In this document: one piece after another, positions 48,076 through 55,631 of the stretch
Layout: each line of letters starts with the position of its first letter
Position numbering within the stretch: the stretch's first letter is position 1
Virus record (IMG/VR): IMGVR_UViG_3300021419_000005
Coordinates: 1-64,000 of that record
DNA: 64,000 bases
Reading direction: 5' to 3' (one strand)
Source of the DNA: a virus
Notes under the pieces: model-generated
The model's database searches: none
What the model saw: only the letters and a program-made list of their open reading frames with translations
Told to the model about the DNA's origin: nothing
Translations under genes and position numbers: made by a program

Positions 48076-49277
48076 CCTGCTCTCCGTGCGTCGTCGTCGA
48101 GGGAGGGGAGGAGGTCGAGCGTGCTCAGACCTCCGGACTGGCGGGAGCGCCGACGGCTCCGACCGGATGGGTTGGGTGTCCGGGTGGGCTTGCCGGCTCG
48201 CACCCAGGCGCGGGTCATGTCGCTGTTGCGGCGGCGCTGGCGTCCGAGGAGCACCGAGGGGCGCAGGCAGCGCGCCGCGTGCTGCCTCCAGCCGGCGACG
48301 ATGTGGTCGTCGTCGGGGCCGTTGAAGGCGAAGTCCAGAACCTCGATGCAATGCTCGGCGCCCAGCTCGCGAACGGCGTCGGTGATGGTCTCCAGCTCAC
48401 CGCCTTCGAGCGCTACCGGCGTGCTCACCGCTTCGACGTCCACAGTGAACGCTCGCCACCGCTCCCAGACGTCCAGGGACTCGCTGCCGAGCCAGTCCAC
48501 GCGGCATCGAAGGTCCGGAGCGGGAAGCCCACGACGGGTCCACTCGGCCTCGGGGGCGGAGACCGCGGCGTTGGCCCCGCGACGGCGTCGCCGGCGGATG
48601 GGCGGAGGAGCATCCGGAATCGGTGCTGGGGTCCGCTCAGGCGGAGCCTGGTCCGACACGGGCCCCCCTCGGGGGGGGCTTTGGGGGGGAACTGCGGAAG
48701 GTTCTTTCGGAGGGTTCTCTTCGGAGGGTTCTTTGAGAGGGTTCGTGTCCGATGATGGGACACGCCCTGTCCGACTGTCGGACACCCCCGTGTCCGATGA
48801 TGGGACACGCCCTGTCCGACTGTCGGACACCCCCTCCCCTGTCCGATGGTCGGACACCCATGTCCGCCCTTCGGTCGAGGGTGCACCACCATCGGTCGAC
48901 CCCGACGCATTGTCGGATGACCCCGCATCACCGTCGGTCGACCCCCACCGTTCTTCGCGGGTGGGTGTCCGTCGCTTCACCTTCCTCGCGGCGAAGCACG
49001 CCAGCGCCTCGAAGTCGATGCGCAGGTGTGGCGTCCCACCCTTCGGAGTGCCAGCGTCGACCAGCACACCTGCGTCCATGAGCGCGGTCCGCTGCCGAAT
49101 CACCGTGCTTCTGGTGGTGCCTGCGTACCGCGCCAACGTCTTCGGGCCTGGCCACGAGACACCCTGTTCGACCGCCACGCCGGACGGCATGTGGCGCATG
49201 TACCCAAGGAGGATGGCCACCTGAACCGCAGTCGTGTTCGAGTCGAGGATGGCGTCCATGGCTTCGCCGCGGTTCAT
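48072..49277 (-). CDS. O-like replication initiator protein with internal origin
   Basis: The product is 401 residues from ATG 49277. An N-terminal winged HTH ([43 protein letters not shown], about residues 16-75) is typical of phage replication initiators. A repetitive low-complexity middle (about 100-190) is encoded by five DNA iterons (48747-48857), as in lambda O. The C-terminal domain ([46 protein letters not shown]) resembles the C-terminal partner-binding part of O/DnaD-type proteins. It lies downstream of dut with a 4-bp overlap. Confidence 0.75.
   Translation of the reverse strand: MNRGEAMDAILDSNTTAVQVAILLGYMRHMPSGVAVEQGVSWPGPKTLARYAGTTRSTVIRQRTALMDAGVLVDAGTPKGGTPHLRIDFEALACFAARKVKRRTPTREERWGSTDGDAGSSDNASGSTDGGAPSTEGRTWVSDHRTGEGVSDSRTGRVPSSDTGVSDSRTGRVPSSDTNPLKEPSEENPPKEPSAVPPQSPPRGGPVSDQAPPERTPAPIPDAPPPIRRRRRRGANAAVSAPEAEWTRRGLPAPDLRCRVDWLGSESLDVWERWRAFTVDVEAVSTPVALEGGELETITDAVRELGAEHCIEVLDFAFNGPDDDHIVAGWRQHAARCLRPSVLLGRQRRRNSDMTRAWVRAGKPTRTPNPSGRSRRRSRQSGGLSTLDLLPSLDDDARRAG
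48747..48857. repeat. Five 17-bp iterons: candidate replication origin
   Basis: Five copies of GTCCGAYKRTSGGACAC lie at 48747-48763, 48769-48785, 48792-48808, 48814-48830 and 48841-48857. Starts are 22, 23, 22 and 27 bp apart, so the first four are about two helical turns apart on one face. Each unit is itself dyad-symmetric. They are inside the initiator gene and encode the repeated [15 protein letters not shown]-type linker. The arrangement is that of lambda's iterons in gene O. Confidence 0.7.
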
Positions 49278-49789
49278 CTCGCCACGTCCGTCGAGCCGAA
49301 GCCCCCCGAGCCACGCTCGGTTGCGTTGAGGGTCACCTTCGGGGCGAGCTCGGCACGAGCGATGGGGGCCACGACAAGCTGGGCGATGCGGTCGCCAGGC
49401 CGGATTGCCACCGGGAGGGTGCCGTGGTTGATGAGGATGACACCGACCACGCCGCGGTAGTCCGCGTCGATGGTGCCGGGGCTGTTGAGGACCGTGAGCC
49501 CCTTCCGGAGGGCCAGACCGGAGCGCGGTCTCACCTGCGCCTCGAGCGAGGGCGGCAGCTGCAGACGCAATCCAGTCGGCACGAGAAGGCGCTCGCCCGG
49601 GAAGAGGCGGAGCGGCTTGTGCGTGTTGTAGGTTGTGACCAGGACCTCGACCTCGTTGACCACCTTCCAAGGGTTGGCCACGGTGGGCATCGCCGCCTTG
49701 AGGTCCATCCCGGCCGACTGGGCGGTCTCATACTCGGGGAGGCCTTGGCACTCCGGCGTGATGGAGCATGGAACGGTGAAGACGTACAT
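49274..49789 (-). CDS. dut: dUTP diphosphatase
   Basis: The product is 171 residues. All five dUTPase motifs are present: SAGMDL (motif I, about 25-30), RPRSGLAL (II), [17 protein letters not shown] (III), [11 protein letters not shown] (IV) and RGSGGFGS (V). It hydrolyses dUTP to dUMP, lowering uracil in phage DNA and feeding dTMP synthesis, in line with the phage thymidylate kinase. About 20 residues longer than the usual enzyme, mainly by an insert after motif I. Confidence 0.95.
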   Translation of the reverse strand: MYVFTVPCSITPECQGLPEYETAQSAGMDLKAAMPTVANPWKVVNEVEVLVTTYNTHKPLRLFPGERLLVPTGLRLQLPPSLEAQVRPRSGLALRKGLTVLNSPGTIDADYRGVVGVILINHGTLPVAIRPGDRIAQLVVAPIARAELAPKVTLNATERGSGGFGSTDVAR

Positions 49790-50442
49790 CAGAGTCTCCT
49801 GAGGGCCTGCAGCCCCTTGAGTGTTGGAAGTCGTGCGCGACTCGGGATGACGGTCCCGGCGTCGACGAGGTCCTTGAAGGCGCGGCGCCAGGTCCGCAGC
49901 TCACGGCCGGCCTTGGTCGCGCCCCCAGTCAGCTCCAGGAGCAACGCGTAGGGCACGCCAGTGGGCTCCTGGGCGAGCGCCTCGACGATGAGGCGGCGGA
50001 ACCGTTCCCGCTTCGGGGGCTCCGTCACGGTCCGCCCGACAATCCAGCCGTCGTCCACGACGTGCTCGACGTGGCGGAACCGTTCCCACCCGCCATCCAG
50101 GAAGAGAGCGAGCTCGGCGGGGTCGAGCCGGGGGTTGCCGGCAGGCTGGACATGGCCCTCAAGGGTGAGCTTGCCGAGGGCGGAGGTCACCTTCTTCGGC
50201 GTGTTGACCCGGATGTCCCGCCACGCGCGGTAGTCGGCCGCGGAGGTGAAGGGCTCGTTGTGCCGCGGGGTGAGCTTGTCGGCGACCTCCTGGGCGGTCA
50301 TGCCGACCGGCGACCGAGAGAGCACCTCGACCACACGCCACTTGAACGGCGTTTCGGCAGGTAGGGAGGTGGGTGCCGGAGTCGTCCCTCCGCTCCTCTC
50401 TTCAGGACGGTCCGGCACCCGGGAAGCTGCGGCAGCCGTCAT
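49789..50442 (-). CDS. Winged-helix-like early protein
   Basis: The product is 217 residues from ATG 50442. It contains two wHTH-like segments: [27 protein letters not shown] (about 35-60) and a C-terminal [45 protein letters not shown]. Such repeated wHTH arrangements suggest DNA binding, perhaps transcription control or replication. It overlaps dut by 1 bp. No family is assigned. Confidence 0.55.
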   Translation of the reverse strand: MTAAAASRVPDRPEERSGGTTPAPTSLPAETPFKWRVVEVLSRSPVGMTAQEVADKLTPRHNEPFTSAADYRAWRDIRVNTPKKVTSALGKLTLEGHVQPAGNPRLDPAELALFLDGGWERFRHVEHVVDDGWIVGRTVTEPPKRERFRRLIVEALAQEPTGVPYALLLELTGGATKAGRELRTWRRAFKDLVDAGTVIPSRARLPTLKGLQALRRL

Positions 50443-50774
50443 GCCGCACCTCCGAAGATGCGCAACTGGGGCGGGCCGTGGGCGCGCCTCCGCTTGCGCT
50501 TCGACGCAGTCTTCTGCCGCTCCAACTGCTTCTCGATGGCGATGCGGGCGGGGTGCATCTTCGGGCGGATGACCACCTCGACGCCCTTGGCATCCACCAC
50601 GCGGGCCTTGTGACCCTGCGTCCGGAGGCTCGCGGCAATGGTCAGGGCCAGCTCGCGGTCCATCTTGGAGCCGTTGCCGTAGGCCCACTCGCCCCGCCGG
50701 ATGCCGGCCAGCTTGCGCTTGGTCCGGCGGCCCTTGCGGTGCCCCGACCAGATGACGAAGACACGATGGCTCAT
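50439..50774 (-). CDS. Small basic early protein
   Basis: The product is 111 residues. Very basic throughout (SGHRKGRRTKRKLAG, ERQKTASKRKRRRAHG), overlapping both neighbours by 4 bp. Its composition suggests nucleic-acid binding; it lies beside a RuvC-like nuclease. No family is recognised. Confidence 0.5.
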   Translation of the reverse strand: MSHRVFVIWSGHRKGRRTKRKLAGIRRGEWAYGNGSKMDRELALTIAASLRTQGHKARVVDAKGVEVVIRPKMHPARIAIEKQLERQKTASKRKRRRAHGPPQLRIFGGAA

Positions 50775-51487
50775 CGGCGCCCCCGAGCTGCTCGAGCACG
50801 GCGTCGGCGGGCGGCGGCCGTGGTCGTGGAGGCCGGGGCGCGCTTCGGGCACTTCAGCGCTTCAGCAGGGATGCGGGCCCCGTGCTTTCGCAGGAGGAAG
50901 CAGCCGGCAGCCGAGATGAGCATCGCTTCGGCCGCATCCAACAGGCGTTTCTGTGCGGCCGTCAGCGAGTCCTCGTGGACGGCACCGAAGGCGGCGCCGG
51001 CGTGCTCGAAGAAGGCGCGAGCGCCCACGATGAGGTTGGACGCCTCGCGGACCCGGAGTCCCGCGTCTGCCTTCGACTTCGCCGTAGCGATGCGGCCGAG
51101 GTGGGTGTGGGTGGCGCGCACCCACTTGGCCTGGTCGATGTCGTGGACCTCGAGCCCGGAGGCCAGCAAGGCACCTACACCGAGGCCCCGCCACTCTCCG
51201 AGTCCCCGCCAGGCGTCATGCCCGCGCTTCACGCCGGGGCCCAGCGAGCCATCGCGGAAGGTCTTCGGGACCGCCTCGACGAAGGCCGGGAGGTCCCTGC
51301 CGGTGATGTCGACCACGTGGGACTGGAGACGGCTCGCCGAGTCCATCGCCCGTTGCCACCAGAGGTGGCGGGGGCCGTGAATCATGGCGGCGACCACGAG
51401 CTCAGGGCGGAGCCCGTCGAGCTTGCAGACAGCCATGCCGGTGGAATTCCCCGGGTCCTGCCCGAGGCATGCGAGGACGTCGCTCAT
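50771..51487 (-). CDS. RuvC-like nuclease
   Basis: The product is 238 residues. The N-terminus reads LACLGQDPGNSTGMAV, the first RuvC/RNase H-fold strand with the catalytic Asp (G-x-DPG-x-S/T-G). A second acidic residue is in FVEAVPKTF, and the C-terminal helix LLDAAEAMLISAAG provides the remaining Asp/Glu. Phage RuvC-like enzymes resolve branched DNA before packaging. C-terminal 30 residues are Arg/Ala-rich. Confidence 0.7.
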   Translation of the reverse strand: MSDVLACLGQDPGNSTGMAVCKLDGLRPELVVAAMIHGPRHLWWQRAMDSASRLQSHVVDITGRDLPAFVEAVPKTFRDGSLGPGVKRGHDAWRGLGEWRGLGVGALLASGLEVHDIDQAKWVRATHTHLGRIATAKSKADAGLRVREASNLIVGARAFFEHAGAAFGAVHEDSLTAAQKRLLDAAEAMLISAAGCFLLRKHGARIPAEALKCPKRAPASTTTAAARRRRARAARGRR

Positions 51488-52029
51488 GCCGCCTCCGGAA
51501 CTTCGTCACCCCAGGCATCCCAACCGGGGCGGCGAGAGCGGGCGAACATCTCGAGGTAGGGGCCTTCGCTCCGACGCTCGACCATCTCAAAGGCCGTGAG
51601 GGGCTTCTGGCTGTGTCGGCCTCGGGGGGCCTCGATGACCGAGGCGATGTTCTTCGCCGCGGTACGGACCCGCGTGCCCTTGCCCCGGGTGGCCAACAGC
51701 AGGTGCTCGTGCCTCATCCGGAAGTACTGGCCCAGACCGGCGTGGGGCTTCACCCAGACGGCATTGGTGACGTACCGGAAGCCAAGCGACTCGATGAGCC
51801 ACAGAGCGCCAGGCAGGTGGTTGGCCGTGGCCCACATGAAGAGGATGCAGTCGTCGGCGGGCCGCCAGACCGGGGCGCGCAGGATGACCCGCGGCATGTC
51901 TCGCGTGTGGAGCAGCTGGTAGTGCCGGTCGGCACCCCGCTTGCTCTTCCCGCCACCCCGCTCCATCCACGGGGGGTCGATGACGATGGTGCGGTACCGG
52001 GTATCGGCACCTACAGTGTCGGTGGTCAT
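51484..52029 (-). CDS. MT-A70-family adenine DNA methyltransferase
   Basis: The product is 181 residues from ATG 52029 (an in-frame GTG/ATG further upstream would read through the 52061-52116 hairpin). The catalytic DPPW is at about residues 18-21, followed by ILFMWATANHLPGALWLIESLGFRYVTNAVWVKP and HSQKPLTAFEMVERRS, the SAM-binding order of the MT-A70 (N6-adenine) family. It probably protects phage DNA or marks it. It is the second methyltransferase of this prophage. Confidence 0.88.
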   Translation of the reverse strand: MTTDTVGADTRYRTIVIDPPWMERGGGKSKRGADRHYQLLHTRDMPRVILRAPVWRPADDCILFMWATANHLPGALWLIESLGFRYVTNAVWVKPHAGLGQYFRMRHEHLLLATRGKGTRVRTAAKNIASVIEAPRGRHSQKPLTAFEMVERRSEGPYLEMFARSRRPGWDAWGDEVPEAA

Positions 52030-52060
52030 CGTTCTGCCGTTGTCTTGGGACAAAGAGAAG

Positions 52061-52116
52061 CCGTGCCCACACACCACGAAGTGGAGGGGCTTGGGTGGTG
52101 TGGTGTGTGGACACGG
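52061..52116. promoter_or_regulatory. Long inverted repeat in the methyltransferase leader
   Basis: CCGTGCCCACACACCAC (52061-52077) and GTGGTGTGTGGACACGG (52100-52116) are complementary at 16 of 17 positions around a 22-bp loop, and two more bases pair outside. It lies 32 bp upstream of the adenine methyltransferase start. It may act as an attenuator, processing site or protein-binding site. Confidence 0.55.
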
Positions 52117-52178
52117 CTGGGAGAAGCGCTCCGCCCCTCGGACCGTCCGCAGTGACGCGGGGGCCGGAGCGTGGAGGA

Positions 52179-52985
52179 CTACGAGGCGACCAGGCAGACG
52201 TTGGGACGGCCGCCCAGGGCAGCGAGCAGGGACGCGATGGACACGGTGGCGTGGCCCTCGGTGGCTAGGCGCCAGAGGTCGGCTTCGAGCTCGGCGAGCG
52301 TGAGGTCCTCGGGCACGGGGACGACGTCGGCGCCCGTTGGGACGGCCAGGTCATCGACCGCCGAGGCAGCAGGCTCCGGGGCGACAACTTCCGGCGCGGG
52401 AACAGGCTGCACCGCGGGGAGCGGCAGCTCGGGCGTCTCGGCGCTCCGGAACCACTTCACCAGCTGCGTCGTCGTCACCCGCCGGGCACCCTCGTCGAGG
52501 GGAGGCGAACCGCCGGCCTCGAGCACCCGGGCGCGGTGGGTAGCAGCCAGTCGGCCGTACCCCATGCCCGTGTTGGTCGAGATGCAGGGCTCACCCTTCC
52601 GGGCGTGGCACTTCGGGCACTCCACTTCCTGGATGGCCGTGGAGATGTTCGACCAGGTGCCCTCGGTGTCGATGTGGTACCGGTCGGTCTTGAAGCCCAG
52701 CACCACGTTGTCGAAGACGACGGGCTCGTGGGTGGTGTGGACCCGGCCGTCCCAGCCCTCGGGAGGGGGCGAGAGGTCGAGGGTATCGACCACCCAGAGC
52801 ACCGCGGAGTCGAGGTCGACCAAGTTGAGGCAAGCCTTCGGGGTCGAGTCGTCGGTGCGGCGGACGGTGGCCTCCCAGAAGGGGCCCCGGGCCGCACGCG
52901 TGATCTGGAAGGACTTGGCGCCCCAGCGGCCCACATGGGTGGTGCTGCTTGAGCGGAAGCACAGGTTGAAGAGCCAGTGGGTCAC
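52179..52985 (-). CDS. Early protein with phage-type zinc finger
   Basis: The product is 268 residues. N-terminal 110 residues are strand-rich (SFQITRAARGPFWEATVRRT, ACLNLVDLDSAVLWVVDTLDL). Residues about 123-150 hold CPKCHARKGEPC followed by HRAR, resembling a zinc-binding motif common in phage and host proteins with CPxC-x7-C-x(n)-H-xxR. A Pro/Ala linker and a C-terminal helix (LTLAELEADLWRLATEG) follow. Function is unknown. Confidence 0.6.
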   Translation of the reverse strand: MTHWLFNLCFRSSSTTHVGRWGAKSFQITRAARGPFWEATVRRTDDSTPKACLNLVDLDSAVLWVVDTLDLSPPPEGWDGRVHTTHEPVVFDNVVLGFKTDRYHIDTEGTWSNISTAIQEVECPKCHARKGEPCISTNTGMGYGRLAATHRARVLEAGGSPPLDEGARRVTTTQLVKWFRSAETPELPLPAVQPVPAPEVVAPEPAASAVDDLAVPTGADVVPVPEDLTLAELEADLWRLATEGHATVSIASLLAALGGRPNVCLVAS

Positions 52986-53057
52986 GCGGCCTCCCCGACC
53001 GGGATGGGTAGCGGATTCCCGCAGGTGGCAACCACGAGATCACTGGGGGTAGAGACA

Positions 53058-53103
53058 CCACCACTGCAAACAGGGGCGGAAGCATCGCCCCTGGCAGTGG
53101 TGG
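53058..53103. promoter_or_regulatory. Extended hairpin before the plus-strand gene at 53112
   Basis: CCACCACTGC (53058-53067), AAA, CAGGGGCG, loop GAAGCAT, CGCCCCTG, GCAGTGGTGG (53094-53103) gives 10 plus 8 perfect base pairs with a single 3-base bulge. It lies nine bases before ATG 53112 and 73 bp upstream of the leftward gene at 52985, with no T tract on either side. The ribosome site GGAGAG starts at the right foot, so translational control is possible. Confidence 0.55.
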
Positions 53104-53111
53104 AGAGTAGA

Positions 53112-53663
53112 ATGAAGCACAACATCAGGAATCTTGAGCCAGAGAGGCGTCTGAGCCGGTTCGACCTCGAACACGTCAAGGCCCACGAGTGGATCACGTG
53201 GCGCGGTTGGGCAACGCGAGGCGACGTGGAAGAACGCCTACAACGATGGGCCGAGGAGCAGACCAAAGACCTGCCCGTGACAGCATTTTCGCGAGCCCTG
53301 TTGACGGATGTGCTCGTCGACGAATGGCTTCCAGAAGATGGGCTCTTCGGCGTCTTCACCCCGACCACATCCGAAGCAGCATCAGCGCTACTTGGTCCAA
53401 TGTGGGACCTCACGCTTTCCGAGGACCGCACCGATGTTCGAGACGGGTACGGCCAGACTGTGGTGACGCTTCGGCCAACGGAACGCGGAACGAATCCGGA
53501 GAGATTCCAGTCTCCACCCAAAACGCTCATCGGGCCGCCAGGGGTGCCGCTGGAGCTGTGCATTGCCGATATCGTCCGACACGGCTCGAGGATTGGTGGG
53601 CCAACCGGCAAGTGGCTCGCAGTGGTCAGCATCGCCGTTCGTCCTCATCAGGCCGAGAAATAG
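53112..53663 (+). CDS. Plus-strand cargo gene in the early region
   Basis: The product is 183 residues. ATG 53112 has GGAGAG three to four bases upstream. The protein is soluble with a Trp/Arg-rich start (AHEWITWRGWATRGDVEERLQRW), then LLTDVLVDEWLPEDGLFGVF and a strand-rich end. It runs against the early leftward operon and less GC-rich base composition suggests a moron. The 3' end overlaps the convergent gene at 53626 by 38 bp. Function is unknown. Confidence 0.55.
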   Translation: MKHNIRNLEPERRLSRFDLEHVKAHEWITWRGWATRGDVEERLQRWAEEQTKDLPVTAFSRALLTDVLVDEWLPEDGLFGVFTPTTSEAASALLGPMWDLTLSEDRTDVRDGYGQTVVTLRPTERGTNPERFQSPPKTLIGPPGVPLELCIADIVRHGSRIGGPTGKWLAVVSIAVRPHQAEK

Positions 53664-53907
53664 GACCAAAGGTGCGCGATGCCTCCGCGACGGGTTGTGG
53701 TGGCTTCGCACGCGCCACAGCCAGCCAGTCTGCCGCCGACTTTCGCTTCGCAGGAAGCGTGCCGTTCAGGCTCTCTACGGCCTCGCCATGAAGCGCCCGC
53801 AGGAGAGGGAGAACCGACACACTGGGGGAGCCGGACTCTGCGATGCGTTGGGCCTCGTCTTGGAGCCAGTAGAGGACCGCGATGGCGTCTGGTCGTTCGG
53901 TGCTCAC
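53626..53907 (-). CDS. Small early protein after the Cro-like regulator
   Basis: The product is 93 residues, with a 4-bp overlap to the regulator gene upstream. Helical N-terminus (AIAVLYWLQDEAQRIAESG, VLPLLRALHGEAVESL) and a KRKSAADWLAVARAKPPQ middle, ending charged. It is probably the second gene of the leftward early operon. Function is unknown. Confidence 0.5.
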   Translation of the reverse strand: MSTERPDAIAVLYWLQDEAQRIAESGSPSVSVLPLLRALHGEAVESLNGTLPAKRKSAADWLAVARAKPPQPVAEASRTFGPISRPDEDERRC

Positions 53908-54176
53908 GCCGCCTCCACAACTTCAGTGCAAGACTCCTGAGTGGGAGCCGGTAGAGGCGCGGCGTCTGCACCCAGCACCAACTCGCCAGCAACGGCTTCA
54001 GGGGGGCGGCCGAGTGGAACCGCCAACGCCACAGCCACACGGCCAAGGGCTGCTCGACTGAACGATGAAATCCCACGCTCGACATCAGAAATGGTGGTCT
54101 GGGAGAGGCTGGCTGCTGCTGCCAGCTGTTCCTGGGTCAGGCCCGACTGCTGCCTCAGGCGTCGGAGAGTCGACAT
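53904..54176 (-). CDS. Cro-like XRE-family regulator
   Basis: The product is 90 residues from ATG 54176, chosen for GGTAGGAG upstream. Residues 1-60 form a canonical HTH_XRE domain: LRRLRQQSGLTQEQLAAAASLSQTTISDVERGISSFS. It is the first gene of the leftward early operon, directly downstream of a promoter overlapping an operator-like repeat, the place of Cro in lambdoid switches. Confidence 0.75.
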   Translation of the reverse strand: MSTLRRLRQQSGLTQEQLAAAASLSQTTISDVERGISSFSRAALGRVAVALAVPLGRPPEAVAGELVLGADAAPLPAPTQESCTEVVEAA

Positions 54177-54185
54177 GAATGCTCC

Positions 54186-54228
54186 TACCGTTGCCACCGA
54201 TATAGCTGACAACGGTATCCGGGCGCAA
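54186..54228 (-). promoter_or_regulatory. Leftward early promoter with operator
   Basis: On the minus strand TTGCGC (54228-54223) and TATATC (54204-54199), 18 bp apart, fit -35 and -10 boxes for the gene at 54176. The inverted repeat TACCGTTG (54186-54193) / CAACGGTA (54210-54217) brackets the -10 box, and ACCGATATAG (54196-54205) covers it. The same ACCGATA word recurs at 54748-54754 (inverted) and 54794-54800, so these are likely repressor-binding sites. Confidence 0.55.
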
Positions 54229-54251
54229 CCCCTTCTCGGTAATCTCCGTCC

Positions 54252-54593
54252 ATGAGTTCACCGTTCCACGAAGAATTCCGGGCGCTCCGGAAGTCCCGAC
54301 GCGTCACCCAGGTCCAGCTCGCCGAGCAATCTGGCGTGGCCCAGAGCACCATCTCCGATCTGGAGAGAGGGAAGGACGGGGCAACACTCCGAACTCTGAA
54401 CAGCCTGCTCGAGGCGCTTGAGGGGCACCTCGAGGTGCGGGGTGACGAGGACAAGGGACTGGGAATCGATGCCCTTCCCCCTCGCATTGCAAGCATCGTC
54501 ACGCGCTTGGTTCAGGCCCACCCCCATCTGAGCGACGACACCTTGTACCTCCTGGAGGCGATGTTGAAGCGGGCAGAGAGGCAGCAGCAGTAG
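54252..54593 (+). CDS. XRE-family repressor
   Basis: The product is 113 residues. N-terminal HTH_XRE: FRALRKSRRVTQVQLAEQSGVAQSTISDLERGKDGATLRTLNSLL (about residues 9-52), C-terminal 60 residues helical (RIASIVTRLVQAHPHLSDDTLYLLEAMLKR) for oligomerisation. It is divergent from the Cro-like gene and expressed rightward. No peptidase domain is present, so it would not be RecA-cleavable like lambda CI; induction may use another signal. Which of the two XRE proteins is the lysogenic repressor is inferred from position. Confidence 0.7.
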   Translation: MSSPFHEEFRALRKSRRVTQVQLAEQSGVAQSTISDLERGKDGATLRTLNSLLEALEGHLEVRGDEDKGLGIDALPPRIASIVTRLVQAHPHLSDDTLYLLEAMLKRAERQQQ

Positions 54594-54745
54594 GCCACTT
54601 CTCGCCTCCGAAGATGCGGAGCACCACCGCCAGCGCGAGCAGAGTCCATCGCGAGCGACGAACAAGATCTACGCAGCAGTAGGCGAGGATTTCGTCGTGC
54701 TCGTTCATTTCGAAGTCCAGGTCTGCTCTGGGGTGATCTTTCTTG

Positions 54746-54804
54746 AATATCGGTGTGGACGATATTGGTGGGTGGCGGTAGTCTACCGGTGACACCGATA
54801 TCGG
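54746..54804 (+). promoter_or_regulatory. Operator-like repeats before the rightward operon
   Basis: AATATCG (54746-54752) and CGATATT (54760-54766) form an inverted repeat with a 7-base spacer. ACCGATATCGG (54794-54804) contains a perfect CCGATATCGG palindrome immediately before the ribosome site of the gene at 54815. The ACCGATA word is shared with the leftward promoter region. I cannot place -35 and -10 boxes with confidence. Confidence 0.5.
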
Positions 54805-54814
54805 AGCCGCCACA

Positions 54815-55573
54815 GTGGTCTCATCCCCCCTCGAAATCGCCGCGACCTCTCGGGGACGCACTGAACATACAGGCGTTTCCGGGTGCGTGGGCGACAACTC
54901 CGGACAGTTTTCGTCCAGAGAGCCGGACGCGATTGACACGTCCAGCGATGAAATTGGCTGTATCCGGGAGCCTCAGGGCCTCTCCGCAGGTGTCCGTTCT
55001 GTCGATGGCCAGGACAGGAAATCTGCGCCCCGTCACGAGATCAAGCGGAACCGCCACACCCCAGGCCTGGACTGGGCCGAGGCCCGCCGGCAGAACCGCG
55101 AGTACCTCGCCCGCGAAGAGGCGCTCGTCGCCGCAAACTGCCTGAGCATCGTCAAGATGTGCCGTGAGCAGGACTCTCGACGGCACTCCTCCAAGCCCCT
55201 GACCGAGGCCCAGCGCGAGCAGCTCGGCGCCGCCCAGTGGCACGAGGGCGCGGCCTACCGGCTGCGTCGCCAGGGTCGGTCCGCCGAGGCCGACGAGCAC
55301 ACCGCCAAGGCGTTGGCGCTCAGGGCAGGTGTGGATGTGGCCGAGCGCCTGGGCTGCACGCCTGAGCAGTGGGCGGCCCGTGTGCTGGCTGAGGCAGCCG
55401 AAGCGCCTGCGGCGGGTGGCAGCCCGGAAGAGGCCATCGAGTCCCACATCTACGAGCGTTGGGCTGAGGCTGGCTTCTTCGCCTGCCTGGCGGAAGCCGT
55501 CGCCAACGCAACCCAAGGCGCGGTCGTGCTCGTGCGCGAAGTCGAGCCCCAACTTGACCCGAAGCCCTTCTGA
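54815..55573 (+). CDS. First gene of the rightward early operon
   Basis: The product is 252 residues from GTG 54815, with GGAG eight bases upstream. The first about 85 residues are polar and low in structure; the rest is helical and charged (DWAEARRQNREYLAREEALVAANCLSIVKM, GRSAEADEHTAKALALRAGVDVAERLG). It directly precedes the Sak4-like ATPase. An early regulator or recombination accessory role is possible; no family is recognised. Confidence 0.55.
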   Translation: MVSSPLEIAATSRGRTEHTGVSGCVGDNSGQFSSREPDAIDTSSDEIGCIREPQGLSAGVRSVDGQDRKSAPRHEIKRNRHTPGLDWAEARRQNREYLAREEALVAANCLSIVKMCREQDSRRHSSKPLTEAQREQLGAAQWHEGAAYRLRRQGRSAEADEHTAKALALRAGVDVAERLGCTPEQWAARVLAEAAEAPAAGGSPEEAIESHIYERWAEAGFFACLAEAVANATQGAVVLVREVEPQLDPKPF

Positions 55574-55631
55574 GGGCGCCCCCACCTACGACCCCGGAAA
55601 GGCGCGAAGCCGCGGGGCGAGGAGCAACACG

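Noticed and set aside
54499-54708. Possible minus-strand peptide starting MNEHDEILAYCC with a hydrophobic segment
   Set aside because: Its ribosome site is weak, it overlaps the repressor gene by 95 bp and its C-terminal half is a Pro/Gly/Arg shadow sequence.
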